In this document: in pieces, positions 52,012 to 60,442 of the stretch
How the letters are laid out: the number at the start of each line of letters is the position of its first letter
Position numbering within the stretch: the first letter of the stretch is position 1
Position numbers and translations under genes: made by a program
Assembly (NCBI RefSeq): GCF_017873095.1
Contig: NZ_JAGGJU010000013.1
Coordinates: 62,001-126,000 of the forward strand
Direction of reading: 5' to 3'
Source of the DNA: Heterorhizobium halophytocola
GTDB lineage: Bacteria; Pseudomonadota; Alphaproteobacteria; Rhizobiales; Rhizobiaceae
DNA length: 64,000 nt
The notes under the pieces: generated by a model
Told to the model about the DNA's origin: nothing
What the model saw: the letters and a program-made list of their open reading frames with translations, nothing else
Database searches by the model: none

Positions 52012-52752
52012 CTATGATCCCTGATGTTCGAGGTGTTTGTCGCGGCGATAAATGGACTGGTAGCGCTGACCAAGTTGGATCAGTTCTGCGCTTCCTTCCG
52101 ATGAGGGCACGGCTTTGACCAGAAGCCAGGTGCATAAGAGCGCACTCAACGCGATGCCGCTCATTGACTGAAAAAGTTCACCGTCGTCCAATGGAGGATC
52201 GATAATCATCCGATTGACGCCGTCCTCATCCGCACGAACGTGCCGATCTAGCGAGGTCAACGTGACATGTGCTGAATCAGCTGAAATCTCGCGATAGATC
52301 AGAATTAGCCGTTTGAAATCGCTGCCTTTCCCAAGGTCAGTGGGCTGTACACGTTTCGCGGTTTTATTGTTCATGAACTCTTGGACGAGGCGACGCGTTG
52401 CCGGATCGCTGGGAGGCTGATCGTCGTTCACTGCCTTGACTAGAGAACGCTTGCTGGCCCTGTCATCGTCCTTTATCGTCTGAACGTATTCGGGAATACG
52501 AGCGGCAGCTTCAAGGTGAATGGCACATTCGATGATTTCACGTGCTGTAATTCGCAGCTCGAGTTGTTTGTCTGCTTCAGCGTGACGAATTGCCGTGTCG
52601 AGCAGGGTCAGAAGGCGCGCATAGACGGCGAACCTAATGGACTGCAGCTCGGCATCTTTAGGGTCCTCGGGCGCGGCGACCACGTTTTGGACGAATTCGG
52701 TAGCGTCAGATCTGAAATCGCGTAGCCATACAAGCCAATCGTCCAACACCAC
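52012..52752 (-). CDS. DUF5677-like hypothetical protein
   Basis: 246 residues beginning at a GTG (MVLDDWLVWLRDFRSDATEF). The helical pattern (SIRFAVYARLLTLLDTAIRH; EIIECAIHLEAAARIPEYVQ; IYREISADSAHVTL; MSGIALSALLCTWLLVKAV) resembles DUF5677, a family of helical proteins with an unassigned function. A hydrophobic helix near residues 205-222 could be membrane-associated. It lies 129 bases upstream of the helicase gene and 45 bases downstream of the PIN gene, all in the same direction. Confidence 0.6.
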   Translation of the reverse strand: MVLDDWLVWLRDFRSDATEFVQNVVAAPEDPKDAELQSIRFAVYARLLTLLDTAIRHAEADKQLELRITAREIIECAIHLEAAARIPEYVQTIKDDDRASKRSLVKAVNDDQPPSDPATRRLVQEFMNNKTAKRVQPTDLGKGSDFKRLILIYREISADSAHVTLTSLDRHVRADEDGVNRMIIDPPLDDGELFQSMSGIALSALLCTWLLVKAVPSSEGSAELIQLGQRYQSIYRRDKHLEHQGS

Positions 52753-52797
52753 TGCAACACCTATATCAAAACTGGAGAACTGAATTCTCCTCGTTGT

Positions 52798-53298
52798 TCA
52801 CATTTTTCCCGGGGAAAAACGCGCCAGCCGTTTTCGCACTTCACTAACCGGAAGTCGACACCTCGGGTGACCCGCAAGTTTGCTCAGTCCGCCATGAAGA
52901 TGCTCAATTGGTACGTGGTCTCCGTCCGCAAACTGGTCAAACAGCCACAAGACACCGTGCATTTCCAACCGCTCGGTTACAGCAAGTTCCCGGAGCACAC
53001 CGTCACCCGTTAGCAGCCCCCATTTTCGGCTTTCCGCAATGGCGAAGGCGAAAGTATCCGGCGCAGACAGGCGAGAATACTGTCGGTTGATCACGGTCGC
53101 GCGGCGAAGCTCGATTGATGTCAATTCTTCGATACGAAGCCCTAGTCCCACCAACCTGTCTCCAAGCTCGCCCGCGAGCTCCCGATCATAGAGCAGATCG
53201 GGGACCGCGAATTCGAATGGTAGGAGAAACATCTCGTCGAGAAGCGCGGCTCTTTCGAGGTCAATCAGGACCGAAGTGTCTGATACAAGAACAGCCAC
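52798..53298 (-). CDS. PIN-domain protein paired with an XRE-ImmA regulator
   Basis: 166 residues with a PIN fold: Asp7 in MAVLVSDTSVLIDLERA, Glu/Asp in FAVPDLLYDRELA, Asp in LSAPDTFAFAIAESRK and Asp in WGLLTGDGVLRELA. This is the single-strand ribonuclease family of many toxins. It starts 3 bases after the stop of the XRE-ImmA gene, a known toxin/regulator pairing in which the ImmA partner controls or neutralises the PIN protein. Whether it serves as a stand-alone toxin or as part of the downstream helicase operon is open. Confidence 0.85.
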   Translation of the reverse strand: MAVLVSDTSVLIDLERAALLDEMFLLPFEFAVPDLLYDRELAGELGDRLVGLGLRIEELTSIELRRATVINRQYSRLSAPDTFAFAIAESRKWGLLTGDGVLRELAVTERLEMHGVLWLFDQFADGDHVPIEHLHGGLSKLAGHPRCRLPVSEVRKRLARFSPGKM

Positions 53299-53301
53299 AG
53301 A

Positions 53302-54366
53302 TCACACCGCGACTTGATCCAGGCGCTTGTCGAGCTCACGAACTGAAATGCCAAGCAATTCAGCAGCACGGGATTCACCAATCGCTCCTTCTGACAAAGC
53401 ACGATAGCAAAGGCGCTCGAACCGCCTTGGCTCCTCCAATTCCGGCTTCATGCTTTCGGGCTCTTCATAAGGAGCATCCCTCCAACCTCTTTCGGCGAAC
53501 ACCTTGAACAGACGCGCGCAGGAAGATTGGCTAATGATGCCAAGATCTTTGCATCGATAAGCCAGCGCCTGAATGCTGACGCCGAAGCGCTTCTTCAGTT
53601 CCACGAGTTCACCGATGCTGATCGATGATCGATGCGCACCAACCTCTGCGCGTAAGACATCAGCCGGCATTAAAAACGCGCCGGCAAAACGATGAGCAGC
53701 CTTTTCCTCATCGACACCACCACTTGGGGCGATGATCATATGTCCGAGTTCATGCGCTAGGTTGAAACGCTTGCGCTCCGACCATGTGCTTCTTTTGATG
53801 ACAATCACGCGCGCTGCGTCACGGTCTTTTCGGCGCACTTTCGCTGCGAGGCCATCGACGTTGTCAAGGTCGAGCGATAGAATCTTTATCCCCCTTTCTT
53901 CTAGCAATTCAGCCAGTTGCGGAATGGGATCATTCCCAAGCCCCCAATCCTCCCGGACGGAACGTGCGGCATCTTCGGCATCGCGCACTTCCGCCACAGG
54001 ATGAGGCGCACTTCTCGGCTGCTCCCACTCGACACTACGCATATGCAGGAGGTCCTCAACAGCAAGATATCGCTCCAGCATGTGGATGGCACGCGCCTCT
54101 AGTGCGGACTCCTCCTTTGAGGACGTGCCGGCCTTTTTTCGGAAATCCACACCTTCAAGCGAAAGCTCGTCTTCACTGAGGAGAGACTCTTCCGAAACCT
54201 TCAGTGCTTTCGCGAGCGCCATGAGTACGCGAGAACTCGGCATATCCTCGTTCCTCTCGTATTTCCCGATCGCCTGTGCTGACACAATGCCGCCTATTGC
54301 GGCGGCAAGTGCGCGCAAGGACAGCCCCGAAGCCGTCCGAGCGACTTTCAGTTTATTTCCAATCAT
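53302..54366 (-). CDS. XRE HTH-ImmA/IrrE metallopeptidase-like regulator
   Basis: 354 residues. An N-terminal Cro/CI HTH (residues 3-58: MIGNKLKVARTASGLSLRAL; IVSAQAIGKYERNEDM) is followed by an ImmA/IrrE domain with the zinc motif FNLAHELGHM (His205, Glu206, His209). Such proteins repress an operon and release it by cleavage or by stress-induced inactivation. The ATG at 54366 follows AGGAGGCGGAC. It is the first gene of the leftward operon and is divergent from the CBASS operon; a strong inverted repeat lies just upstream. Confidence 0.9.
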   Translation of the reverse strand: MIGNKLKVARTASGLSLRALAAAIGGIVSAQAIGKYERNEDMPSSRVLMALAKALKVSEESLLSEDELSLEGVDFRKKAGTSSKEESALEARAIHMLERYLAVEDLLHMRSVEWEQPRSAPHPVAEVRDAEDAARSVREDWGLGNDPIPQLAELLEERGIKILSLDLDNVDGLAAKVRRKDRDAARVIVIKRSTWSERKRFNLAHELGHMIIAPSGGVDEEKAAHRFAGAFLMPADVLRAEVGAHRSSISIGELVELKKRFGVSIQALAYRCKDLGIISQSSCARLFKVFAERGWRDAPYEEPESMKPELEEPRRFERLCYRALSEGAIGESRAAELLGISVRELDKRLDQVAV

Positions 54367-54385
54367 GTCCGCCTCCTGTGTTGAT

Positions 54386-54423
54386 GGTTTACAAAATAGA
54401 ATTTTTTTTGCATTCTGTAAACC
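54386..54423. promoter_or_regulatory. Operator-like inverted repeat upstream of the XRE-ImmA gene
   Basis: GGTTTACA (54386-54393) and TGTAAACC (54416-54423) form an 8-bp perfect inverted repeat that extends imperfectly inward (AAAT/ATTC) around an A/T-rich core containing a T8 run. It sits 20 bases before the XRE-ImmA start, where an autoregulatory operator is expected. It might also influence the divergent CBASS operon 150 bases away. Confidence 0.55.
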
Positions 54424-54569
54424 GCGACCTCTTGAAATAGTCGAGTCGTGATCTGACCTAATTAAGGTCACCGCTTTAAGCGTCGCTCTGTCGGCCCGAT
54501 CGAGCGACATGTAGGGATGCCGGCCCGCTTCCGGTTCGTACGCAATACCAACCGGGAAGGACGGGGCGA

Positions 54570-55514
54570 ATGGCTCTAAGCAACACGGAATTCCGATACT
54601 ACGATAGCAATATCCTTCGCCTGCCGACCGACAAACGCACGGAATATCACGGTCAGGTCGATCGCCTGATCGAACAACTCCGCAAAAGCGTTCGCGACAA
54701 GACCGAGATCAAAATCACTAAGGTTGTGAAGGCAGGTTCTTTTGCCAAGTTTACTATTCTGCGTAAAACGGCTTATGACCCGGTCGATGTCGATGTGGTC
54801 TTCTATATTTCCGGAAAGGACGTGACGAAGGAAACACTCGATAGCCTCAGTCAGACTATCTACGAGCTCCTGATCAAGATCTATCCAACCAAGTCGGTCG
54901 AGGATTTCGAGATCCAGCGGAAGGCCGCTACGGTGACTTTCGTCGGCACAGGGCTCAGCGTCGATATCGTGCCAGTGATCGAGGATGAAGGCCGGCCGGG
55001 CTATGGATGGCAATTCGATATTCATGACGGGTCGAAAATGCAGACCTGCGCGCCTTGTCAGATCCAATTTGTTCGGAACCGCAAGAACCAGGACAGCGAC
55101 TTCCGCACGCTGGTGCGAATGGCCAAGAAGTGGCGCAACTACGCCGAGATTAAGCCGCTCAAGTCGTTCGCCATCGAGTTGATCATGGCGCATGTGCTGG
55201 CTGCGCAGGGAAAAGAAGGCAGCATTGAACAGCGCTTCCGCAATTTCCTGCTCTACATTGCGCAGTCCGGCCTGAAGGACAAGATCAGCTTTCCAGAGAA
55301 CACACTTCCTCTCGGCTCATTTTCTGATCCTGTCGTGATTATCGATCCTGTTTACAGCCTAAACAACGTGACAAGCCGAATCTCGGAGGCTGAGCGAAAG
55401 GAAATAGTCGCCGCCGCCCATGTGGCATGGGAAACCGCCAATTTCGCATCGGTGGAGAACGACAATTCGGTTTGGAAGGAAATCTTCGGGCCGGGCTTCA
55501 AGGTGGAGGAATAA
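54570..55514 (+). CDS. CBASS CD-NTase (cyclic oligonucleotide synthase)
   Basis: 314 residues with a complete nucleotidyltransferase active site: G56-S57 in KAGSFAKFT, Asp73 and Asp75 in DPVDVDVVFY, and Asp132 in GLSVDIVPVIED. C-terminal helices (SDFRTLVRMAKKWRNYAEIK; SFAIELIMAHVLA) belong to the OAS-like fold of CD-NTases. It should make a cyclic di- or trinucleotide alarm when phage infection is sensed. The HORMA and TRIP13 genes follow directly, as in type III CBASS, where HORMA binding activates the enzyme. The clade (CdnC/CdnD-like) and product cannot be fixed by eye. Confidence 0.92.
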   Translation: MALSNTEFRYYDSNILRLPTDKRTEYHGQVDRLIEQLRKSVRDKTEIKITKVVKAGSFAKFTILRKTAYDPVDVDVVFYISGKDVTKETLDSLSQTIYELLIKIYPTKSVEDFEIQRKAATVTFVGTGLSVDIVPVIEDEGRPGYGWQFDIHDGSKMQTCAPCQIQFVRNRKNQDSDFRTLVRMAKKWRNYAEIKPLKSFAIELIMAHVLAAQGKEGSIEQRFRNFLLYIAQSGLKDKISFPENTLPLGSFSDPVVIIDPVYSLNNVTSRISEAERKEIVAAAHVAWETANFASVENDNSVWKEIFGPGFKVEE

Positions 55515-56009
55515 ATGAGCCAGACAACGACCGCTTCAGCCACCTATACCACGACCGATATCGAAAACGTCGTTCGGAGGGTGAAGGCTGATCTCATCAT
55601 GATCGCCAACAGCACTGGTGCCTGGACCAGTGAAAAAGCTGCTGAATACGCGCACGACATCGAGATCCTTGCCAAGGAAGGTTACCTCGCCTGGGTTGAC
55701 GTCACGCTCTTGCAATACGGCGTAGAGCTCCAGGCCACACGCTTTGATGTTGATACGGCAGCCGGAACTCTGACGACTAGCCGCCCTGGTGGTGTTTTAT
55801 GGCCGCGAGTGGACAATGCCAAACTCCGCATCGTGATCAGCTATACCAGCGCCTATACGGATACGGCGCGTGAAGCGACCAGAAAAAAGCTGAAGATTGG
55901 TTGGACCACGTCCCATGACGACACCAGCCATGCAAGCCTGTCATCCTCAGGCGGCCGCAACTATGTCAGCAGCACCTACGGGATGCAGAGAAAGGATTGG
56001 GCCGCATGA
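55515..56009 (+). CDS. cap7: CBASS HORMA-domain protein Cap7
   Basis: 164 residues. It starts at the base after the CD-NTase stop. The pattern ATYTTTDIENVVRRVKADLI then MIANSTGAWTSEKAAEYAHD, YLAWVDVTLLQYG and a beta-rich C-terminal half matches bacterial HORMA proteins in CBASS operons. It should bind a closure peptide from phage or host and switch on the CD-NTase; TRIP13 turns the complex off. The assignment rests on position and overall pattern, as HORMA domains are weakly conserved. The tail SSTYGMQRKDWAA could act as the mobile safety belt end. Confidence 0.85.
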   Translation: MSQTTTASATYTTTDIENVVRRVKADLIMIANSTGAWTSEKAAEYAHDIEILAKEGYLAWVDVTLLQYGVELQATRFDVDTAAGTLTTSRPGGVLWPRVDNAKLRIVISYTSAYTDTAREATRKKLKIGWTTSHDDTSHASLSSSGGRNYVSSTYGMQRKDWAA

Positions 56010-56902
56010 CCCAACAGAACATTTTCGACAGCGAACTTGCACTGCCGGACGAAGGTCTCGTCAAGCGCGAAAAAACGTTGCTTGGTTTTGCCAATCGCTA
56101 CACCCGCGTTCATGACCAGCTTCGCCTCTTGTTAAACGTTGGCGCTCTTGGGGACTGGAACCGCAAGCATCACGGCGGCAAGCTGGGTCTTTGTGATCTG
56201 GTGGCTGAGCAATATCCCTTGGTCATTTTTCATGGCGACGTGGGCACCGGCAAAACCGCCACAGCGGAATGCATCGCAAATCGTCTGGTCGCCGAGGCTC
56301 GGAGCTCAGACTCCATCCTGTTCAAGCTGTCCAATCGGGTTCGCGGCAGTGGCATGGTCGGCGAGATGGGCACTTTGATCGCGGAGGCCTTCCGAAAGGT
56401 CACCCAGGCGGCTGGCAAATCGCGACGAGCTATCCTGATCATTGACGAGGGTGACAGCCTGGCAGCATCGCGTACGCAGGATCATAGCCACCATGAAGAC
56501 AAGGTGGCGGTAAACACGCTCATCCAGGGCATTGATGACCTCCGGCAATATGGAGGCCGAATTGTCGTCATCCTTTGTACCAACCGATTGTCGGCCCTTG
56601 ATCCTGCTCTGCGACGCCGGGCGGCAATCGTGGAGGCATTCAATCGGCCCTCGGACGCGGAGCGCCAGCAGCTTTTTCAAATGGACCTTGCAGAGTTGGG
56701 GCTGACACAAGCAAATCTCGCCGATTTGGTGCGGCTAACGGCAAGCCGGGATGGGCGCCCTTGCTGGACCTATTCCGACATCCGTACACGCCTGTACCCG
56801 GCTGCGCTCGCTCGAGCCTATCCAGATCGGGCATTGATTTTCGACGACCTCGCCGCTGTCGCAAACAGCCTGCATGCATCGCCCGTCATGGAGGATAAGT
56901 AA
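56006..56902 (+). CDS. cap6: CBASS TRIP13/Pch2-like AAA+ ATPase Cap6
   Basis: 298 residues: Walker A FHGDVGTGKTATAE (Gly77-Thr84) and Walker B AILIIDEGDSLA (Asp147-Glu148), sensor-1 VVILCTNRLSALDPALRRR with arginine finger. This is the TRIP13 family that remodels HORMA proteins from closed to open and so limits CBASS signalling. The ATG at 56006 overlaps the HORMA stop (ATGA). The adjoining effector starts on its last base. Confidence 0.92.
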   Translation: MTQQNIFDSELALPDEGLVKREKTLLGFANRYTRVHDQLRLLLNVGALGDWNRKHHGGKLGLCDLVAEQYPLVIFHGDVGTGKTATAECIANRLVAEARSSDSILFKLSNRVRGSGMVGEMGTLIAEAFRKVTQAAGKSRRAILIIDEGDSLAASRTQDHSHHEDKVAVNTLIQGIDDLRQYGGRIVVILCTNRLSALDPALRRRAAIVEAFNRPSDAERQQLFQMDLAELGLTQANLADLVRLTASRDGRPCWTYSDIRTRLYPAALARAYPDRALIFDDLAAVANSLHASPVMEDK

Positions 56903-58068
56903 TGGTGCGTTCCCCGCTGTTCGGTAGACGGATTCATATCTCTGGTAGCGTCGTCGATGATCTCACCACCGCCTCCACCTCCGACGTCGAGGCCGCACGC
57001 GACCTCGTTGCGGCCTTGGTAAAGGAGTTGGTCAAACGCGGCGCCAACTTCGTTATTCCCGTTGATGCCGAACCTACGCGAAAAACGGATAAGTTGCCCA
57101 TCTGTTTCGACTGGCTAGTCTGGAGGAGCGTCAGGAGCAATCTCACCTTGCGCCCGCAGAACGTGCCCGGCCCGTTTGTCGTCGCCGTCCAGCACCATAA
57201 AACCGAAGAACAGATCCCGGAACAGTACATCGATTTGTGGGATGAACTCCGGGCTTCCCAGCTGGTCAAGATCGAAAGCGCGGCACAGTGGAATATGAAC
57301 AGCAAGCGCATGGAAGCCCAAGCGCGCTTCGGGGACGTTCTGATCACACTTGGCGGAACGGAAGGCGTCCTCTATCTGGCAAACCTGTATCACGATGCCG
57401 GCAAGCCGATTGTTCCCTTGAACCTTCCACTGTGTCCAGAAAATGCCGGCTCACGCCGTCTCTACAGCTTCGGCCTTGCCAGCAGTCAGACCCGGCGCCT
57501 TTTCCAGATTGCCGATGATGGGGATGCGCACAGCTGGATCAATCGGATTGGCTTTCCAAAGCGTCAACCAATCGCCGATCGTGTGTCGGCGCTGATTGAT
57601 CTGCTAGAAGCGTTAGACCGTCCCAAAGCGTTCGCTGTTCGCCTGCTGAACCCTGACCATGAAGATTACGCCGACGTCCAGAACTTCTTTGACATCGTCG
57701 TCAAACCTGTTGTCGAGGACGAACTCGGTTACCGACTGATTGTCATCGATGGCCAGCAGGCTTACGATCACTCCCGTATCGACCAGGAAATCTTCGCCAA
57801 GCTTCATCGCAGCAGCATGGTCATAGCTGACATCACTGGTGGACGTCCCAATTGCTTCTTGGAATTGGGTTACGCCCTCGGCCGCAGCTTACCCACCATG
57901 GTGACAGTGCGAAAAGGCGCAAGCCTACCTTTTGATATTGCGACCTTCTCCGGCCTGCATTGGGCGACTTCCGGAACCGCCGAAGACCGTAGACGCACTT
58001 TCAGAGAACACTGGACCGCGATTCGCAATCGCCCCTCCCTTGTTCCAGCGGAGCCTTTGATCTCATGA
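56902..58068 (+). CDS. Putative CBASS effector: STALD/SLOG-like plus TIR/deoxyribosyltransferase-like domain
   Basis: 388 residues with two Rossmann-like halves. Residues 10-200 resemble STALD/SLOG domains (KRGANFVIPVDAEPTRK; FGDVLITLGGTEGVLYLANL with GGTEG at 151-155; GKPIVPLNLPL), known as ligand-binding parts of Thoeris ThsA and TIR/Sir2 proteins. Residues 244-375 resemble nucleoside deoxyribosyltransferase/TIR-like domains (SRIDQEIFAKLHRSSMVIAD, ITGGRPNCFLELGYALGR), with Glu321 in the position of the catalytic Glu. I infer that the first half senses the cyclic nucleotide and the second attacks NAD or nucleotides. It occupies the effector slot; no NucC or patatin is present. Confidence 0.75.
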   Translation: MVRSPLFGRRIHISGSVVDDLTTASTSDVEAARDLVAALVKELVKRGANFVIPVDAEPTRKTDKLPICFDWLVWRSVRSNLTLRPQNVPGPFVVAVQHHKTEEQIPEQYIDLWDELRASQLVKIESAAQWNMNSKRMEAQARFGDVLITLGGTEGVLYLANLYHDAGKPIVPLNLPLCPENAGSRRLYSFGLASSQTRRLFQIADDGDAHSWINRIGFPKRQPIADRVSALIDLLEALDRPKAFAVRLLNPDHEDYADVQNFFDIVVKPVVEDELGYRLIVIDGQQAYDHSRIDQEIFAKLHRSSMVIADITGGRPNCFLELGYALGRSLPTMVTVRKGASLPFDIATFSGLHWATSGTAEDRRRTFREHWTAIRNRPSLVPAEPLIS

Positions 58069-58628
58069 GCGAAAAAGCCGAGATATTCATTTCTGTAGAT
58101 GTGGAGACCTCAGGACCGATACCGGGCGAATATAGCTTGTTGTCGATCGGAGCTTGCTCAGTTTTTGAACCTGAGAAAGTCTTCACCTGCACATTGAGGC
58201 CGATTACCGACGCGTTCGACCCGAAGGCACTCGAGGTCACGGGTTTGTCACTGCAGGACCTGACAGAAAACGGTTTGGAACCCAAACTGGCCATGAATCA
58301 ATTCTCTGAATGGCTTCAGAAGATCGCGAAGGATGATGAGACAATTGTGTTCGTCGGCTTCAATGCTCCTTTCGACTGGTCGTTTATAAACTATTACTTC
58401 CATCGGTTCTTGGGCGAAAATCCGTTCGGATTCACCGCACTCGACATCAAAGCACTCTACATGGGTTCGACTGCGTGCACTTGGCGCGACACTCGATCGA
58501 GCAAAATCGCAGCGCATCTCAGACCTCAAGAATCTGGCACGCACGATGCTTTGCAGGATGCTCGGTACCAGGCCGAGATATTTCGTCTTGTCTGGCAATA
58601 CATCACCAACCAAAATCACCGAGCTTAG
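58065..58628 (+). CDS. cap18: DEDDh 3'-5' exonuclease (CBASS Cap18)
   Basis: 187 residues with exonuclease motifs: ExoI Asp12-Glu14 (ISVDVETSG), ExoII in FVGFNAPFDWSFIN and ExoIII His-Asp in SGTHDALQDARYQA. Type III CBASS operons often carry such an exonuclease, named Cap18, as an ancillary gene. The start overlaps the effector stop (ATGA), so it belongs to the operon. A DnaQ-like proofreading role is less likely in this setting. Confidence 0.88.
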   Translation: MSEKAEIFISVDVETSGPIPGEYSLLSIGACSVFEPEKVFTCTLRPITDAFDPKALEVTGLSLQDLTENGLEPKLAMNQFSEWLQKIAKDDETIVFVGFNAPFDWSFINYYFHRFLGENPFGFTALDIKALYMGSTACTWRDTRSSKIAAHLRPQESGTHDALQDARYQAEIFRLVWQYITNQNHRA

Positions 58629-58792
58629 ACGATATCGCGACATGGAGCGGTTCTGGAACCTTGCAAACTAAGGCAATGCCGGCGACCCGTTCGATATTAA
58701 GCGCGTGTTGCCGGCGAATGATCCAGCGCTGCCGATGGAAACACGAGTTCGCCGATGGCCGACAATACTGCCCGCGCGCAATGGGCGAGAAG

Positions 58793-59134
58793 ATGAGCCG
58801 GAAAGTCGTCGACAGCAACGCAATGCAATCGGAGGCGCTTCGGTCTTTTCTGAGCGCCTCTACCAGCAACTACGCGGTACTGAACGATTATGCCGCCATG
58901 GAGGCGTACAAGGGCGACACCTTGATATCGATCTTCCGCTCCATGAACATCGTGTGCGAATTTCCACGGCAGATTATCGTCCTGAAAACGACCGGACGCA
59001 TCTGCTCACTTGCCGGACGCGCGCGAGGTCTTCAGCGGCGAATGATCGAAGAGCGCCAGACTCGTGACTTTCCGAATTTTTGCCGGCGCGTTTCTACCGG
59101 CAGCGTACCTGCTGGAGAACGAACCGCCAGATGA
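58793..59134 (+). CDS. Small PIN-like hypothetical protein, possibly truncated
   Basis: 113 residues from the ATG at 58793: MSRKVVDSNAMQSEALRSFL, NYAVLNDYAAMEAYKGDTLI and RRMIEERQTRDFPNFCRR. The codon pattern and ordered sequence show it is coding. Asp7 in VVDSNA and Glu in DYAAMEAYK suggest the N-terminal half of a PIN-like nuclease, but the later acidic residues are not all visible. The last 12 residues look less natural than the rest, so a frameshift near 59100 may have shortened it. Its stop overlaps the next small gene (ATGA). Confidence 0.6.
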   Translation: MSRKVVDSNAMQSEALRSFLSASTSNYAVLNDYAAMEAYKGDTLISIFRSMNIVCEFPRQIIVLKTTGRICSLAGRARGLQRRMIEERQTRDFPNFCRRVSTGSVPAGERTAR

Positions 59135-59274
59135 CAATCGATGCCGAAATCGCCACGCTCCGGACCGCTTTCAATCGCGCGGAAGATATTCCGCTAACTA
59201 CCGAGCCGATCTCGATCCGGGAACCGACAGAACGCCTGCAACGTCTTCCGGGGCGCGAAGCCCGATCTTTGTGA
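59131..59274 (+). CDS. 47-residue hypothetical protein coupled to the preceding gene
   Basis: MTIDAEIATLRTAFNRAEDI begins at an ATG overlapping the previous stop (ATGA), followed by PLTTEPISIREPTERLQRLP and a stop at 59274. The residue composition is protein-like. It is either a genuine tiny coupled protein or the shifted tail of the 58793 gene. No function is suggested. Confidence 0.45.
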   Translation: MTIDAEIATLRTAFNRAEDIPLTTEPISIREPTERLQRLPGREARSL

Positions 59275-59287
59275 GCTGAAAACGCGT

Positions 59288-60442
59288 TCAGTACTTCTCG
59301 TGAGTAGGATCATCGTCCGGAAACGGGTCGACATAGCCGAAGTCCGCCGAAACTTTTGTCGACGTGACCGTTGTCTCCAGAACCTCGATCACGCCGCCGT
59401 CGATTTCCCTCGATACTGTCAGGGTCACATCGAACGTGAGGTCGTCTTCGGTATATGGCGTTCGTGATCCCAGAGAGACGTTATCCCCATCGATCGAGTC
59501 GTGCGCGTAGAAGCTAAATTCGGCCTCGAACCCCACCTTAGCGACCACCTTGACGGAAAAAGTCACCTGGTCGTCGTCCTCGGCGATAACTGCGGGCGAC
59601 CCAATCTTATCCTTGTAGATGTGCTGAAGCACCGCGCTGATTGGCTCGACATCATAGTCGAGCGGCGCATCAGCGTTGATGCCGAAGTCGATGCCATCGA
59701 GGTAATATTCGAAACCCCGGTCGATTTCGACTTCAATGTCTTTCGCCTCGCCCTTTGTCCAGATCGCAACGATCTTTTCCGCAAAGTGCCTGCCAGGATC
59801 GTTGAACCACGACAAAAGCAGGTCGAGCTCTGGAACAACGACCAAATGGTCCGACTGTGCGGCAAACGCGGCCCAGCCCTTGTCGGGGCTCACGCATACG
59901 ATCAGTGTCTTGCGCGCGGAAGCCACCTGTTCGAGAGCGAGCAGAGCGAACGCATCCGGAAATTCGTGCTTCTTGGCTTCCCTCGCCTCAAAGGGAGTTA
60001 AGACCTCAAAGTAACGGCGCAACACTTCTGCCGCGAGGTTTCCGTCGCCCTCTCCCGGAATAACTTCTGCGCCAACGGAGTCGAGATATTCGGTCACTTG
60101 TTCAGTAGCGGCGACATCAGGATCAACGTTGAGCTGGAATTCGGCCTTTAGGGTCGCGAGATCCTTACTCAGGCCCCACCTGCGATCGTGCCGCTTCAGA
60201 GCAGCGTTCAGTTCGCGTTGGGTCTCGGCCGCGGCGCGAGCAATGTGGTTGATGACCTCTTTGACGACAATCTCGGACAGCATGACATTCACCCCGCCTT
60301 TCTTGAACTGATCAAGGCGCGCGAGCACCGCGTGGGTGAGATTGCATCCATATTTGTCGAAGATGGCGGTATCTATCGAGATCGATGAGATCGTCCCATC
60401 CGCTATGTAGGCCTTGACGTCGCTTTGCTGCAATTTTGGCAT
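59288..60442 (-). CDS. PIN_8/DUF4935-like domain protein
   Basis: 384 residues. The first 190 residues fit the PIN_8 (DUF4935) pattern: ISIDTAIFDKYGCNLTHAVL with the first Asp, MLSEIVVKEVINHIARAA with Glu, AKKHEFPDAFALLALEQVAS with Asp, and TLIVCVSPDKGW with the final Asp. The C-terminal half is acidic and beta-rich, without an assigned domain. PIN_8 proteins are found in many defence islands and are probably RNases. It converges with the small coupled genes, only 13 bases apart. Confidence 0.78.
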   Translation of the reverse strand: MPKLQQSDVKAYIADGTISSISIDTAIFDKYGCNLTHAVLARLDQFKKGGVNVMLSEIVVKEVINHIARAAAETQRELNAALKRHDRRWGLSKDLATLKAEFQLNVDPDVAATEQVTEYLDSVGAEVIPGEGDGNLAAEVLRRYFEVLTPFEAREAKKHEFPDAFALLALEQVASARKTLIVCVSPDKGWAAFAAQSDHLVVVPELDLLLSWFNDPGRHFAEKIVAIWTKGEAKDIEVEIDRGFEYYLDGIDFGINADAPLDYDVEPISAVLQHIYKDKIGSPAVIAEDDDQVTFSVKVVAKVGFEAEFSFYAHDSIDGDNVSLGSRTPYTEDDLTFDVTLTVSREIDGGVIEVLETTVTSTKVSADFGYVDPFPDDDPTHEKY

